A stretch of DNA of 64,000 nucleotides from Dulcicalothrix desertica PCC 7102 (GTDB lineage Bacteria; Cyanobacteriota; Cyanobacteriia; Cyanobacteriales; Nostocaceae), in assembly GCF_003991905.1 (NCBI RefSeq), contig NZ_RSCL01000002.1, forward strand, positions 463,142 to 527,141. The letters are read 5' to 3'. Shown one piece after another: positions 16,779-24,231 of this stretch. Numbering within the stretch: the stretch's first letter is position 1; every line of letters starts with the position of its first letter. A program made the translations under genes and the position numbers. Below the pieces are notes generated by a model, which searched no databases, was not told the origin of the DNA, and saw nothing but the letters and a program-made list of their open reading frames with translations.

Positions 16779-17234
16779 ATGAAATCCAAATTGTCAGTCC
16801 TCGTTGGAATCGTTGCTCTGAGCATAACCGCTATTCCTTTTGTTGCGAAAGCCAACACACTAACCTCTCAATCGCAAATTGTAGCTCAAACAACAGATGC
16901 GAAACCCAACCGTGGAAAGTTCGCAGAAGAATTGGGATTGACAGACACACAGAAAGCAGAGCTAACAAGGATTCGTCAGGAAACACGTGCAGCAATTGAA
17001 AAAGTTCTTACCCCTGAACAGCGCACTCAATGGCAAGCTGCAAAACAAAATCGTCAAGCTCGTCGTGGAGGATTTAAAGCGCTAAATCTCAGCGAAGACC
17101 AACGCGCAGAAATTAAGAAAATTAAAGAAGCGTCTAAAACTCAAATGCAAGCAGTGTTTACCGACGAACAGAAACAAAAAATACAAGAAATGCGTCAAAA
17201 TTGGCGTACACGTCGTCAACAACAAAATCGCTAA
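16779..17234 (+). CDS. Spy/CpxP-like periplasmic protein, copy 1
   Basis: 151 residues. Signal peptide at residues 1-25 (MKSKLSVLVGIVALSITAIP, cleavage near AKA-NT), then a mostly helical, highly charged domain with two LTxxQ-type motifs (LTDTQKAELTRIRQ and LSEDQRAEIKKIKE), each followed by VLTPEQ or VFTDEQ. These are the marks of the Spy/CpxP family, periplasmic chaperones or stress-sensor partners. A paralogue follows 205 bp downstream. It is divergent from a membrane histidine kinase, which invites comparison with CpxP-CpxA signalling; that is inference. Confidence 0.75.
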   Translation: MKSKLSVLVGIVALSITAIPFVAKANTLTSQSQIVAQTTDAKPNRGKFAEELGLTDTQKAELTRIRQETRAAIEKVLTPEQRTQWQAAKQNRQARRGGFKALNLSEDQRAEIKKIKEASKTQMQAVFTDEQKQKIQEMRQNWRTRRQQQNR

Positions 17235-17235
17235 A

Positions 17236-17280
17236 ACTTTAAGTCCGGTTTCTAAGTAATTTCTGTGAAACCGGAAGTTT
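17236..17280. repeat. GAAACCGG inverted repeat between the Spy-like genes
   Basis: AACTTTAAGTCCGGTTTC and GAAACCGGAAGTTT can pair over about 13 bp with a 13-nt loop. It is a degenerate member of the GAAACCGG family and may attenuate read-through from copy 1 to copy 2. Confidence 0.6.
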
Positions 17281-17439
17281 GATTATTAACATTAATTTTA
17301 CTCAAAGAAATTTCTAAAAGTTTAAGCTATTCATGAAAATTGTTACAAAATTACGTAGATTTGTGGTTTTCCCTGACATGGTTTTTGCAATAGCTTCCTA
17401 TAATAGTGAAAGCAATAGGAGAAATCCACGAGGCAATAA

Positions 17440-17886
17440 ATGAAATTAAAAAGCTTATCAATCTTAGCCGGAGCGATTGCCCTGAGTTTAACAGCAATCC
17501 CCTTTAGTGCGAACGCAAAACCAGTACAGCAATTAGCTCAAGCTCAACAGCAACCAGCGGTTGCTCCTCCACCACAAATCCAACTCAACAAAAAACAACA
17601 AGACCAAGTTCGAGTAATCAACGCTGAAGTTCGCAAGCAAATTGAGGGTGTGTTAACAAAACCGCAACGTGAACAGCTTAAAAAATCGCTGCAAGCACGT
17701 CGCGACCCACAAGGAATTACCCAAGACTTGAAATTAACCCCAGACCAAGGCAGAAGACTTCAGCAAATTGTCGCTGGTTCGCAAAAGAAAATTTTTGAAA
17801 CTGTTTTAACACCACAACAACAGAATCAAATCAGACAGTACTATCAAAGTCAAAGTCGCCAGAATCCTGGTGGGAGACCTAGATAA
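17440..17886 (+). CDS. Spy/CpxP-like periplasmic protein, copy 2
   Basis: 148 residues, paralogue of the preceding gene. Signal peptide at 1-26 (MKLKSLSILAGAIALSLTAI, cleavage near ANA-KP), then a Gln- and Pro-rich stretch and two degenerate repeats (LNKKQQDQVRVINAEVRKQI with VLTKPQ, and LTPDQGRRLQQIVAGSQKKI with VLTPQQ). The C-terminus is rich in Gln, Ser and Pro. TATAATAG stands about 40 bp before the ATG (17400-17407), so it may also have its own promoter. A terminator follows at 17915-17940. Function is inferred only from family. Confidence 0.72.
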   Translation: MKLKSLSILAGAIALSLTAIPFSANAKPVQQLAQAQQQPAVAPPPQIQLNKKQQDQVRVINAEVRKQIEGVLTKPQREQLKKSLQARRDPQGITQDLKLTPDQGRRLQQIVAGSQKKIFETVLTPQQQNQIRQYYQSQSRQNPGGRPR

Positions 17887-17914
17887 TTTAATAGTGCATA
17901 TCTACTATGAAATC

Positions 17915-17944
17915 ACCCGTTCTGAATACAGGAGCGGGTTTTGT
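17915..17944 (+). terminator. hairpin terminator after Spy-like copy 2
   Basis: ACCCGTTC and GAGCGGGT pair with one wobble around a nine-nucleotide loop and are followed by TTTTGT. Confidence 0.6.
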
Positions 17945-18017
17945 CTAATTCTTGGTATAACCTGCTATTTTGGTAGATATTCGTAATTTTAGGGAAAGGC
18001 GCCCTTATATATTAGAA

Positions 18018-18236
18018 ATGTCTGAAGAATTTACCGTTGGTAGTAAAGTTCGTGTTGTCGCACTACCACAATATGTTAAAACTGCTGACACAATGCCAAT
18101 GCTACGTCCTCCTGATGTCATTAAAATCGGTGAGGAAGGTATTATAGTTGACCGTCGTCCAGGTGGATATTGGGGTATACGCTTCACACGCGGAACATTC
18201 CTTCTCGAAAGTCAATATTTTGAATCCACACAGTAG
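18018..18236 (+). CDS. sipA: SipA-like regulatory protein (DUF3148)
   Basis: 72 residues, SH3-like beta protein. In unicellular cyanobacteria SipA binds the kinase domain of NblS (Hik33), the histidine kinase for high-light and nutrient stress. Seen: FTVGSKVRVVALPQYVKTAD, PMLRPPDVIKIGEEGIIVDR and RPGGYWGIRFTRGTFLLESQ, which match my recollection of this very conserved family. ATG 18018 gives the usual N-terminus; a TTG at 17970 would add 16 unrelated residues. An hli gene, a typical target of the NblS pathway, is also in the window at 56967. Confidence 0.82.
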   Translation: MSEEFTVGSKVRVVALPQYVKTADTMPMLRPPDVIKIGEEGIIVDRRPGGYWGIRFTRGTFLLESQYFESTQ

Positions 18237-18258
18237 AGACGCGATTAATCGCGTCTCT
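18232..18258. terminator. GTAGAGACGCGATT palindrome after sipA
   Basis: A perfect inverted repeat beginning at the sipA stop codon (GTAGAGACGCGAT paired with ATCGCGTCTCTAC). Same dispersed family as 6676-6703; likely terminator. Confidence 0.65.
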
Positions 18259-18303
18259 ACTATATTGTAAACTTATATGAAGATGTGAATGTGGTATGTA
18301 TAA

Positions 18304-18861
18304 ATGATTTCTCGTCGCAATTTTCTAAATATACTTCTGGTTGGCTGTTTTACTTTCTTATCTTGGTTCGGAGGAGCGCAAGTTGCCCACGCACTAGGTG
18401 GTAAATTGCCAGAAACTAATCAACCCGCACCCGATTTTACACTACCGACTAACACAGGTAATGGAAAAATAGCACTAAGAGATTTGCGTGGTAAATGGGT
18501 AGTACTTTACTTCTACCCAAAAGACTTTACATCAGGATGCACGATTGAAGCACGTCGATTTCAAGAAGATTTACCCAAGTACATTCAAAAAAATGCTGAA
18601 ATTATTGGGGTAAGTGCAGACGACATAGACTCACACGCTGAGTTTTGCGACTCAGAAGGATTAAAATTCCCTTTACTCGCTGATACCACAGGTACAGTAA
18701 GTAAAGCTTACGGTTCATGGATGAACTTTTTCTCAATGCGTCACAGTTTTATTATTGACCCCCAAGGAATGTTACGCGAAACTTTTGTTAAGGTCAATCC
18801 AAATATTCATAGTAAAGAAGTTCTATCACGACTAAATGAACTACAACAAACAGCATCGTAA
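18304..18861 (+). CDS. exported BCP/PrxQ-type peroxiredoxin, lacking the usual resolving cysteine
   Basis: Thiol peroxidase of 185 residues. An N-terminal twin-arginine-like signal (SRRNFLN, hydrophobic to AQVAHA, about residue 30) suggests a lumen or periplasm location. The core has APDFTLP, WVVLYFYPKDFTSGCT with peroxidatic Cys79, and FPLLADTTGTVSKAYG. The resolving Cys five residues later in PrxQ proteins is Arg84 here; a further Cys is found at HAEFC. It may act as a 1-Cys enzyme or use the distant cysteine. It is followed four nucleotides later by a membrane-protein gene, probably in one operon. A canonical PrxQ is encoded at 43176. Confidence 0.85.
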   Translation: MISRRNFLNILLVGCFTFLSWFGGAQVAHALGGKLPETNQPAPDFTLPTNTGNGKIALRDLRGKWVVLYFYPKDFTSGCTIEARRFQEDLPKYIQKNAEIIGVSADDIDSHAEFCDSEGLKFPLLADTTGTVSKAYGSWMNFFSMRHSFIIDPQGMLRETFVKVNPNIHSKEVLSRLNELQQTAS

Positions 18862-18865
18862 ATAA

Positions 18866-19360
18866 ATGGACTTTGAACCCCAAAACACTACAGAAACCCC
18901 TACACCCAGTATTGGATTTGCTGAACCCACACCTCGTAAATCTTTAGAGATATTACGAGATGCTGAAGCGTTATTACGTCGTCCAACTGTTGCTGCCATT
19001 ACTCCAATTTTACCTGCACCCCTTAGCAGGCGCCTCGATAAGGTGAATAACGTAGCAGATAATACATTAAATCAGCTAGCAGAAATAGATGTAGAGCAAA
19101 TATCAGACTGGGAACTGCGACCAGCAAGGATTCAAGTTGGTTTAGGTTTTGTTGGGTTCAGTGCGCTGATGGTAATGATTTTGTTGCTGTACTTAAATAC
19201 ACTCCATCCAGAATTGAGCCAAATCGAACAAATCGCAAGATATTGGTACCAATATATTTGGTTTGTTAATCTTGGTGTAGCAGGTATGTTTGTACTTGGA
19301 CGCGAAGCAATGCGTCCAGTGCAAAAACCTAAAAAAAGAAAACGCAAAATATATAACTAA
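18866..19360 (+). CDS. conserved two-span membrane protein, unknown function
   Basis: 164 residues. A Pro/Thr-rich, presumably cytoplasmic N-terminal third (RKSLEILRDAEALLRRPTVA, then LPAPLSRRLDKVNNVADNTL) is followed by two membrane spans (about 90-111 and 131-147) and a very basic C-terminus (KPKKRKRK). Only four nucleotides separate it from the exported peroxiredoxin gene, so the two are likely co-transcribed. It looks like a conserved cyanobacterial protein, but I cannot assign a function. Confidence 0.72.
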   Translation: MDFEPQNTTETPTPSIGFAEPTPRKSLEILRDAEALLRRPTVAAITPILPAPLSRRLDKVNNVADNTLNQLAEIDVEQISDWELRPARIQVGLGFVGFSALMVMILLLYLNTLHPELSQIEQIARYWYQYIWFVNLGVAGMFVLGREAMRPVQKPKKRKRKIYN

Positions 19361-19429
19361 AGATAACTCCTGTACGGGCGAGTTAACCCATAACCTACTT
19401 TTAGTAAAAAAATTTCCTAAACCCGCCCC

Positions 19430-20377
19430 TTACCCCAGCATCTTCAAAAACGTACATTCCCAAACTAAACGTGGTTGAGCGTAGCAAAGTAGATTTTTTC
19501 TAGTTTGTTCGAGTAGCTTAATAATATTTGGTTGACGTCGCTGTTGCCAGTACATTTGTTGTAAATAGTCAACCAGCCATAATTGAGCTTCGGTTTCTAA
19601 TTCTTTGTCGATTTGTTTGGCTAATTCTAAACAGTGGCGAAGGTTTGCTGGCGCCTTAGTAACAGATTTTAATAAGTCAGAATTTATAGCTTGCATTTGT
19701 TGGTATGATTCTATAGCTTTTCCAGGACTTCCAGCAGCTATATTGATGATTGCTTGATGCTGCAATATTTCTTGATGTCCTGTTAAAGTTAGTACTTCTG
19801 TCATACCTGCTGTGTCTAAGCGATGAAATGGTATGCGTTGGCATCGCGACACAATAGTTGGTAGTATGGCATCTAAGTTAGGCGCCATTAAAATTAATGT
19901 TGCTTTTCCTGGTTCTTCAAGAGTTTTAAGTAAAGCATTTGCGGCAGACTCTGCCATTGTTTCGGCTTGTTCTATTACTACCGCACTTCTTGGCGCCAAC
20001 ATTGGAGGACGACTTAGAAATGTTGTAATTTCGCGGACTTGTTCTAGCCGAATAACTGGTGGCGCCTTGCGTTTAATTTTTTTTTCTGCTGCTTCTTGTG
20101 GAGTATAACGTTGTCCTTGGTGCTGGTATGTTGGTTGCACCCAAAGTACATCAGGATGATTACCTTGCTGTAAACGTTTAGTCGTCGAGTCACTCGATAT
20201 ATTATTAATAGAGTGTGAAAATAATAATTCAACAAAGCAACGCGCCGCTAAACTTCGCCCAACTCCATCGGCGCCTGCAAATAAGTACGCGCTCGCAATT
20301 CTATTTTTTGCTACAGCTTGTTTCAGTAACTCTACTGCTTGTTGTTGTCCAATTAGAGGTGCAAAAAAATCTGTCAT
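19430..20377 (-). CDS. holB: DNA polymerase III subunit delta'
   Basis: Clamp-loader subunit, 315 residues. Seen: FAPLIGQQQAVELLKQAV, AYLFAGADGVGRSLAAR (degenerate P-loop, normal for delta'), RPPMLAPRSAVVIEQAETM, AANALLKTLEEP and PTIVSRCQRIPF (SRC motif of the clamp-loader family). The ATG at 20377 overlaps the tmk stop (ATGA), indicating translational coupling, so the longer frame from 20410 is rejected. The cyanobacterial tmk-holB order is conserved in many genomes. Confidence 0.92.
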   Translation of the reverse strand: MTDFFAPLIGQQQAVELLKQAVAKNRIASAYLFAGADGVGRSLAARCFVELLFSHSINNISSDSTTKRLQQGNHPDVLWVQPTYQHQGQRYTPQEAAEKKIKRKAPPVIRLEQVREITTFLSRPPMLAPRSAVVIEQAETMAESAANALLKTLEEPGKATLILMAPNLDAILPTIVSRCQRIPFHRLDTAGMTEVLTLTGHQEILQHQAIINIAAGSPGKAIESYQQMQAINSDLLKSVTKAPANLRHCLELAKQIDKELETEAQLWLVDYLQQMYWQQRRQPNIIKLLEQTRKNLLCYAQPRLVWECTFLKMLG

Positions 20378-21012
20378 TTTATAGATAAGTCTGGAAGACG
20401 TTGAGTGCAAATTTGCCGAATTTGATTTTGTATAGTAATTTTGTCCTGGTTTGCATTGATTCTAACAATTTTTTCAGGGTACATGGTAGATAAAGTTGTG
20501 TATCCTTGTTGTACACGATGGTGAAAGTCAATTAATTCAAGCTCGATTCTGTCTGCTGCTTCTCCGCTTTTACGTTTACGTGCAAGTCCGGTTTCAACGT
20601 CAATATCAAACCACAACACTAAATCAGCTTCCAAACCAGCAATAGCAATTGTATTTAATTGGTCAATTAGATTCATATCTAAGTTGCGCCCATAGCCTTG
20701 ATATGCGATTGTGGAATAAATAAAGCGGTCGCATAATACATATTTTCCTGCTGCCAAATTCGGTTTGAGTTCTTGCTCGACATGTTGGGCGCGGTCAGCA
20801 GCATATAATAAAAGTTCAGTGCGGGGATCAATCGCATTATTATTAGCTTCGAGTAATAATCTTCGCAGATGTATTCCGGTGGAAGTCCCCCCAGGTTCGC
20901 GTGTGACTATAACTGGCACACCTAAAATGTGCAACCATTCGCTAGTTAATTCAATTTGGGTAGTTTTGCCACATCCTTCTACCCCTTCAAAAACGATTAA
21001 TTTGCCATGCAT
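20374..21012 (-). CDS. tmk: thymidylate kinase
   Basis: Phosphorylates dTMP to dTDP. 212 residues: P-loop FEGVEGCGKTTQ, the DR motif VTREPGGT, LYAADRAQHVE, LCDRFIYSTIAYQGYGR, and a LID segment with KRKSGEAADRIE. ATG 21012 (MHGKLIVFEG) is the family start; upstream codons fall in a GAAACC repeat. The stop codon overlaps the holB start by four bases. Confidence 0.95.
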   Translation of the reverse strand: MHGKLIVFEGVEGCGKTTQIELTSEWLHILGVPVIVTREPGGTSTGIHLRRLLLEANNNAIDPRTELLLYAADRAQHVEQELKPNLAAGKYVLCDRFIYSTIAYQGYGRNLDMNLIDQLNTIAIAGLEADLVLWFDIDVETGLARKRKSGEAADRIELELIDFHHRVQQGYTTLSTMYPEKIVRINANQDKITIQNQIRQICTQRLPDLSIK

Positions 21013-21021
21013 AATAAAATA

Positions 21022-21088
21022 AGAAACCTGGTTTCTACGCAAAATTGCTACTTTTATTACATGTTATCAACAAAGAAACCAGGTTTCT
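21022..21088. repeat. AGAAACCTGGTTTCT inverted-repeat pair
   Basis: Two self-complementary 15-mers, AGAAACCTGGTTTCT (21022-21036) and AGAAACCAGGTTTCT (21074-21088), about 37 bp apart. Same dispersed family as 5537, 9947 and 15294. The right copy overlaps the stop codon of the flavoprotein gene. Confidence 0.75.
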
Positions 21089-21788
21089 AGCTCTTTAATT
21101 GAAAATTGTCGTCAAAATCAGCTAATGCTGGGTAAATAATTGGATACGTCTCATCAATACTGACTAATCTTTTCTCATATTCTCTTAAATAACCCTTACG
21201 TCGTTCGTCGTTAATTTTAGTGGCGCCAAATACAACAAAAGGAGGTAATACATCAAAACCAATATATCGTAAAATTCCGTGATTGATTGGGTAAAGAATA
21301 GTATGAATATCACCGTGTAAACCAATTTCAGTATACATAGGTAATTTTCCACCTGTAGTTAGCGACAACATCGCTTTTTTGCCTTTAAAAACACCATTAT
21401 CATACCACTTGCCACCACCATAAATCTTACCTGCTGCAAATACTTTATCCACCCATCCTTTTAAAATTGCTGGTAAACCAAACCACCACAATGGAAATTG
21501 AAAAATAAGTACATCGCACCAAAATAACTTTTCCATTTCGGCTTTGATATCTTCAGAAAAACCATCATTCTCGCTTGCATAATAATCTTCAATTTGCTGC
21601 TGAAAATAATCAGAGTCTTTTTCTGAAGTAAAATTACGACGGTCAGACACAGGGTTAAAGTTCATAGCATATAAATCAGAGATAATTACCTCATTATTTG
21701 TTTGTTCAAGAACAGCTTTTGCATGTTGAGTTAATCCGCCATTAAAACTTTGTTTTTCGGGATGAGCGTGAACGATAAATACTTTCAT
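21087..21788 (-). CDS. NAD(P)H:quinone oxidoreductase-like flavoprotein
   Basis: Flavodoxin-fold reductase of the NQO1/MdaB/YwrO group. 233 residues: MKVFIVHAHPEKQSFNGGLT with the FMN/FAD phosphate loop, FQFPLWWFGLPAILKGWVDKVF (family signature), LSLTTGGKLPMYTEIG and NHGILRYIGFDVLPPFV. ATG 21788 fits the family better than 21797. A physiological substrate cannot be read from sequence. Next upstream is a nucleotidyltransferase-fold gene (21 bp gap), so they might be co-transcribed. Confidence 0.85.
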   Translation of the reverse strand: MKVFIVHAHPEKQSFNGGLTQHAKAVLEQTNNEVIISDLYAMNFNPVSDRRNFTSEKDSDYFQQQIEDYYASENDGFSEDIKAEMEKLFWCDVLIFQFPLWWFGLPAILKGWVDKVFAAGKIYGGGKWYDNGVFKGKKAMLSLTTGGKLPMYTEIGLHGDIHTILYPINHGILRYIGFDVLPPFVVFGATKINDERRKGYLREYEKRLVSIDETYPIIYPALADFDDNFQLKS

Positions 21789-21809
21789 AGGCAACATTAA
21801 AAATTAAAT

Positions 21810-22286
21810 TTATGAAGTTAATGTAATTAAATCAATTACATCTTGGTGACGACCAAGCAACTCTTTATATTCAATAATTTGTTTTAAAGGCTTAACTTTT
21901 AATCTTAACCCTTCATAATAAAAAGTATTAAATACAGACAAATCATCATCTAATTTAACAGGAGTGTCATGATGATAAATAAATGCTTCCTCAGCTTGAT
22001 TTATTTCAACATCCACTCCATGAATAACCAAAGTCATCATAAATAAATCAAACTCATCATCAACAATTCGCATTAAATCAATAGCTATATACTCCTTAAA
22101 CAGTTCGGCAACTAACTCAATATCTTTCCGTGCCACCTCAATATCAATATCATGTAACTCCCAATGCGAACCGTAAAGATTGCCAGCTAACCCACCTGTA
22201 ATACGATATGTAATATTATGTTCCTCAAAAATCGGAATAATAAACTTTAACGCTTGAATATGATTCTCAGATACAGCATCATTCAT
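21810..22286 (-). CDS. nucleotidyltransferase-fold protein, unknown substrate
   Basis: 158 residues. TGGLAGNLYGSHWELHDIDI shows the GG...DhD pattern of the polymerase-beta-type nucleotidyltransferase fold, with a third acidic residue in HGVDVEINQ. The C-terminal KPLKQIIEYKELLGRHQDVIDL resembles aminoglycoside or AbiEii-like transferases that pair with a substrate-recognition helix. No HEPN or other obvious toxin partner lies next to it. It could be a stand-alone resistance-type or toxin-type enzyme. Only the fold is claimed. Confidence 0.6.
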   Translation of the reverse strand: MNDAVSENHIQALKFIIPIFEEHNITYRITGGLAGNLYGSHWELHDIDIEVARKDIELVAELFKEYIAIDLMRIVDDEFDLFMMTLVIHGVDVEINQAEEAFIYHHDTPVKLDDDLSVFNTFYYEGLRLKVKPLKQIIEYKELLGRHQDVIDLITLTS

Positions 22287-22295
22287 AGATATAAC

Positions 22296-24065
22296 CTAAC
22301 CCTCACTGTACTGACGAGGTGTATAAACCCAAACCCCCTCAGAATGCTTAACCACACGTGTTTTACTCGACCCCACCAAAACCAAAGTACGCATATCAAC
22401 TTCCGAAACAGAAAAATCTCCAAGACTCCTAACCAACACAGACTCCCCCACCCTACCAAGATTACGAGCAAGAACCACAGGAGTTTCTGGCAAACGATAT
22501 TTTAGTAAAATGTCGCGTGCAGAAGTTAACTGCCAAGTGCGTTGTTTCGATGCAGGGTTATAAAAAGCGATAACCATATCAGAACTAGCAGCAGCGATAA
22601 TACGACTTTCAATAATCGACCAAGGCTTAAGAATATCAGATAAAGAGATAACACAAAAATCATGCCCTATCGGCGCCCCAATTTTAGCAGCAGCAGCTTG
22701 TAAAGCCGAAATACCCGGAGCTACCTGAACTTGTACATGCTGCCATTCTGGAACAGCATTTGACTCCAACACCTCAAATATAGCCGCAGCCATTGCGTAA
22801 ATACCGGGGTCACCAGAAGAAACAACAGCAACATTACGTCCCTCTGCTGCCAAGTCTAAAGCCATTTTTGCTCGCGCCAATTCTTCACGATTATCAGAAT
22901 CATGGCGCCGTTGTTCTGGACGTAAGGCGCCTGCTAAATCCAAGTAAAAACTATAACCAACTAAATCAGTTGCCTCATTGAGTATACGTTTAACTTCAGG
23001 AGACATCCAGCCACTAGCACCCGGTCCAGTCCCAACAATAAATAATTTCCCTCTAGACTTGCCAATTGTATCAGCATCAATAATAGAAGAAGACAAAGCT
23101 ATAGATATCTCAATAGAATCATTTGATACTTGCGTTAATAACTTACCAGATGAACCTGTTGCAGTTAGCGCTAGTAACTCAGCCATTTTAGCTTGAGACT
23201 CTATATCTTTTCGTTGAACCCCCTGTATACTTTCTAACTCCAACAGCCGAAGCGGTACATCTAAAACGCTCGCAATTTGATTAATCGCAGGTTGAGCAGC
23301 ATCTTTATTTAAAGCAAACACACCTGCTACCGATTTTTCACTCAGTCCAGCATTTACAAGCAGTTCCTTAACTAACACTACCGCATGTTCTATATCGTTT
23401 ACACGGTTTACACTGGCGCCAATAGCCAAGGTAGCAGGATGATACACTAAACAGTCAGGAGTATAGTCTGTCTTATATTCAGTTACGCGAATCTCCAAAT
23501 CTCCATTCGCATCGAAAGGTAGTTTACTGTTAACTAACCAATTTAGGTTTAAGAGCGCATTTCCTTTCAACTTGACTTTTGCACCAGCGAGCAAATCTGA
23601 AATAAAACCCTTTGCAGCTTCAGGATTTGCTAAGTAATATCCTTTTGGGGGAGCGAGTAGTGCAGTACGGAAGCGAATGTCTCCTGTTGTGGTAATTGCT
23701 GGTGGAACTTCAAGCACTGCTGCAATAAGTCTTGCCATATCATTAACCCCCTGAAGTCCGCCTAACAGAGGTACAACAGCACTACCATCTTCAGCAACAG
23801 CTAAAACAGGTGGCTCTTGGCGTTTGTCAGAGATAATAGGAGCAAGCGAACGAATCAAAATTCCCGCAGCACAAACACCGACTATCGGGGTTCCACTAGC
23901 GAACAACTCACGTAGCGTATCCCCAAAATTATCAAAACCCCTATCAACTCTTGTAGTGCGCTTTAGTAAACCGTAAACGGTAGCACTAGGTAAAGCACTT
24001 GCGATTTGGCGCCCAAGTGCAACACTATTTTGGTTAAGTACAATAATCGCAGCAGGTGGAAGCAT
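22296..24065 (-). CDS. cobJ: bifunctional cobalamin biosynthesis protein CbiG/CobJ
   Basis: 589 residues. The N-terminal half (1 to about 330) is CbiG: VVGVCAAGILIRSLAPIISD, VVPLLGGLQGVNDMARLIA, and LAIGASVNRV. The C-terminal half is precorrin-3B C17-methyltransferase: LFIVGTGPGASGWMSPEVK, VVSSGDPGIYAMAAAIFE, APGISALQAAAAKIGAPIGH, and a C-terminal beta domain (VVLARNLGR...LVLVGSSKT). Together they carry out ring contraction and opening of the delta-lactone in corrin formation. Fusion of these two is common in cyanobacteria. cobQ is in the window at 41005 but not linked. No cobalamin riboswitch is evident upstream in 24066-24231. Confidence 0.93.
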   Translation of the reverse strand: MLPPAAIIVLNQNSVALGRQIASALPSATVYGLLKRTTRVDRGFDNFGDTLRELFASGTPIVGVCAAGILIRSLAPIISDKRQEPPVLAVAEDGSAVVPLLGGLQGVNDMARLIAAVLEVPPAITTTGDIRFRTALLAPPKGYYLANPEAAKGFISDLLAGAKVKLKGNALLNLNWLVNSKLPFDANGDLEIRVTEYKTDYTPDCLVYHPATLAIGASVNRVNDIEHAVVLVKELLVNAGLSEKSVAGVFALNKDAAQPAINQIASVLDVPLRLLELESIQGVQRKDIESQAKMAELLALTATGSSGKLLTQVSNDSIEISIALSSSIIDADTIGKSRGKLFIVGTGPGASGWMSPEVKRILNEATDLVGYSFYLDLAGALRPEQRRHDSDNREELARAKMALDLAAEGRNVAVVSSGDPGIYAMAAAIFEVLESNAVPEWQHVQVQVAPGISALQAAAAKIGAPIGHDFCVISLSDILKPWSIIESRIIAAASSDMVIAFYNPASKQRTWQLTSARDILLKYRLPETPVVLARNLGRVGESVLVRSLGDFSVSEVDMRTLVLVGSSKTRVVKHSEGVWVYTPRQYSEG

Positions 24066-24231
24066 TCTTGGTGGTAAATCTCATTCCCTGAATCATATTA
24101 CCAAGGTCAAAGGCGCCTTTTACATCATTTCACACCCTTGAAATAGCAACCCCTTACTTTTTCGATAGGCACCAACCGCACCATATAAGCGATAATGCGG
24201 TTGAGTATGATGTTTGGAGTGAGAAACAGTA

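Noticed and set aside
24066-24231. Cobalamin riboswitch ahead of cbiG/cobJ
   Set aside because: No B12-box-like element recognised in the divergent intergenic region.
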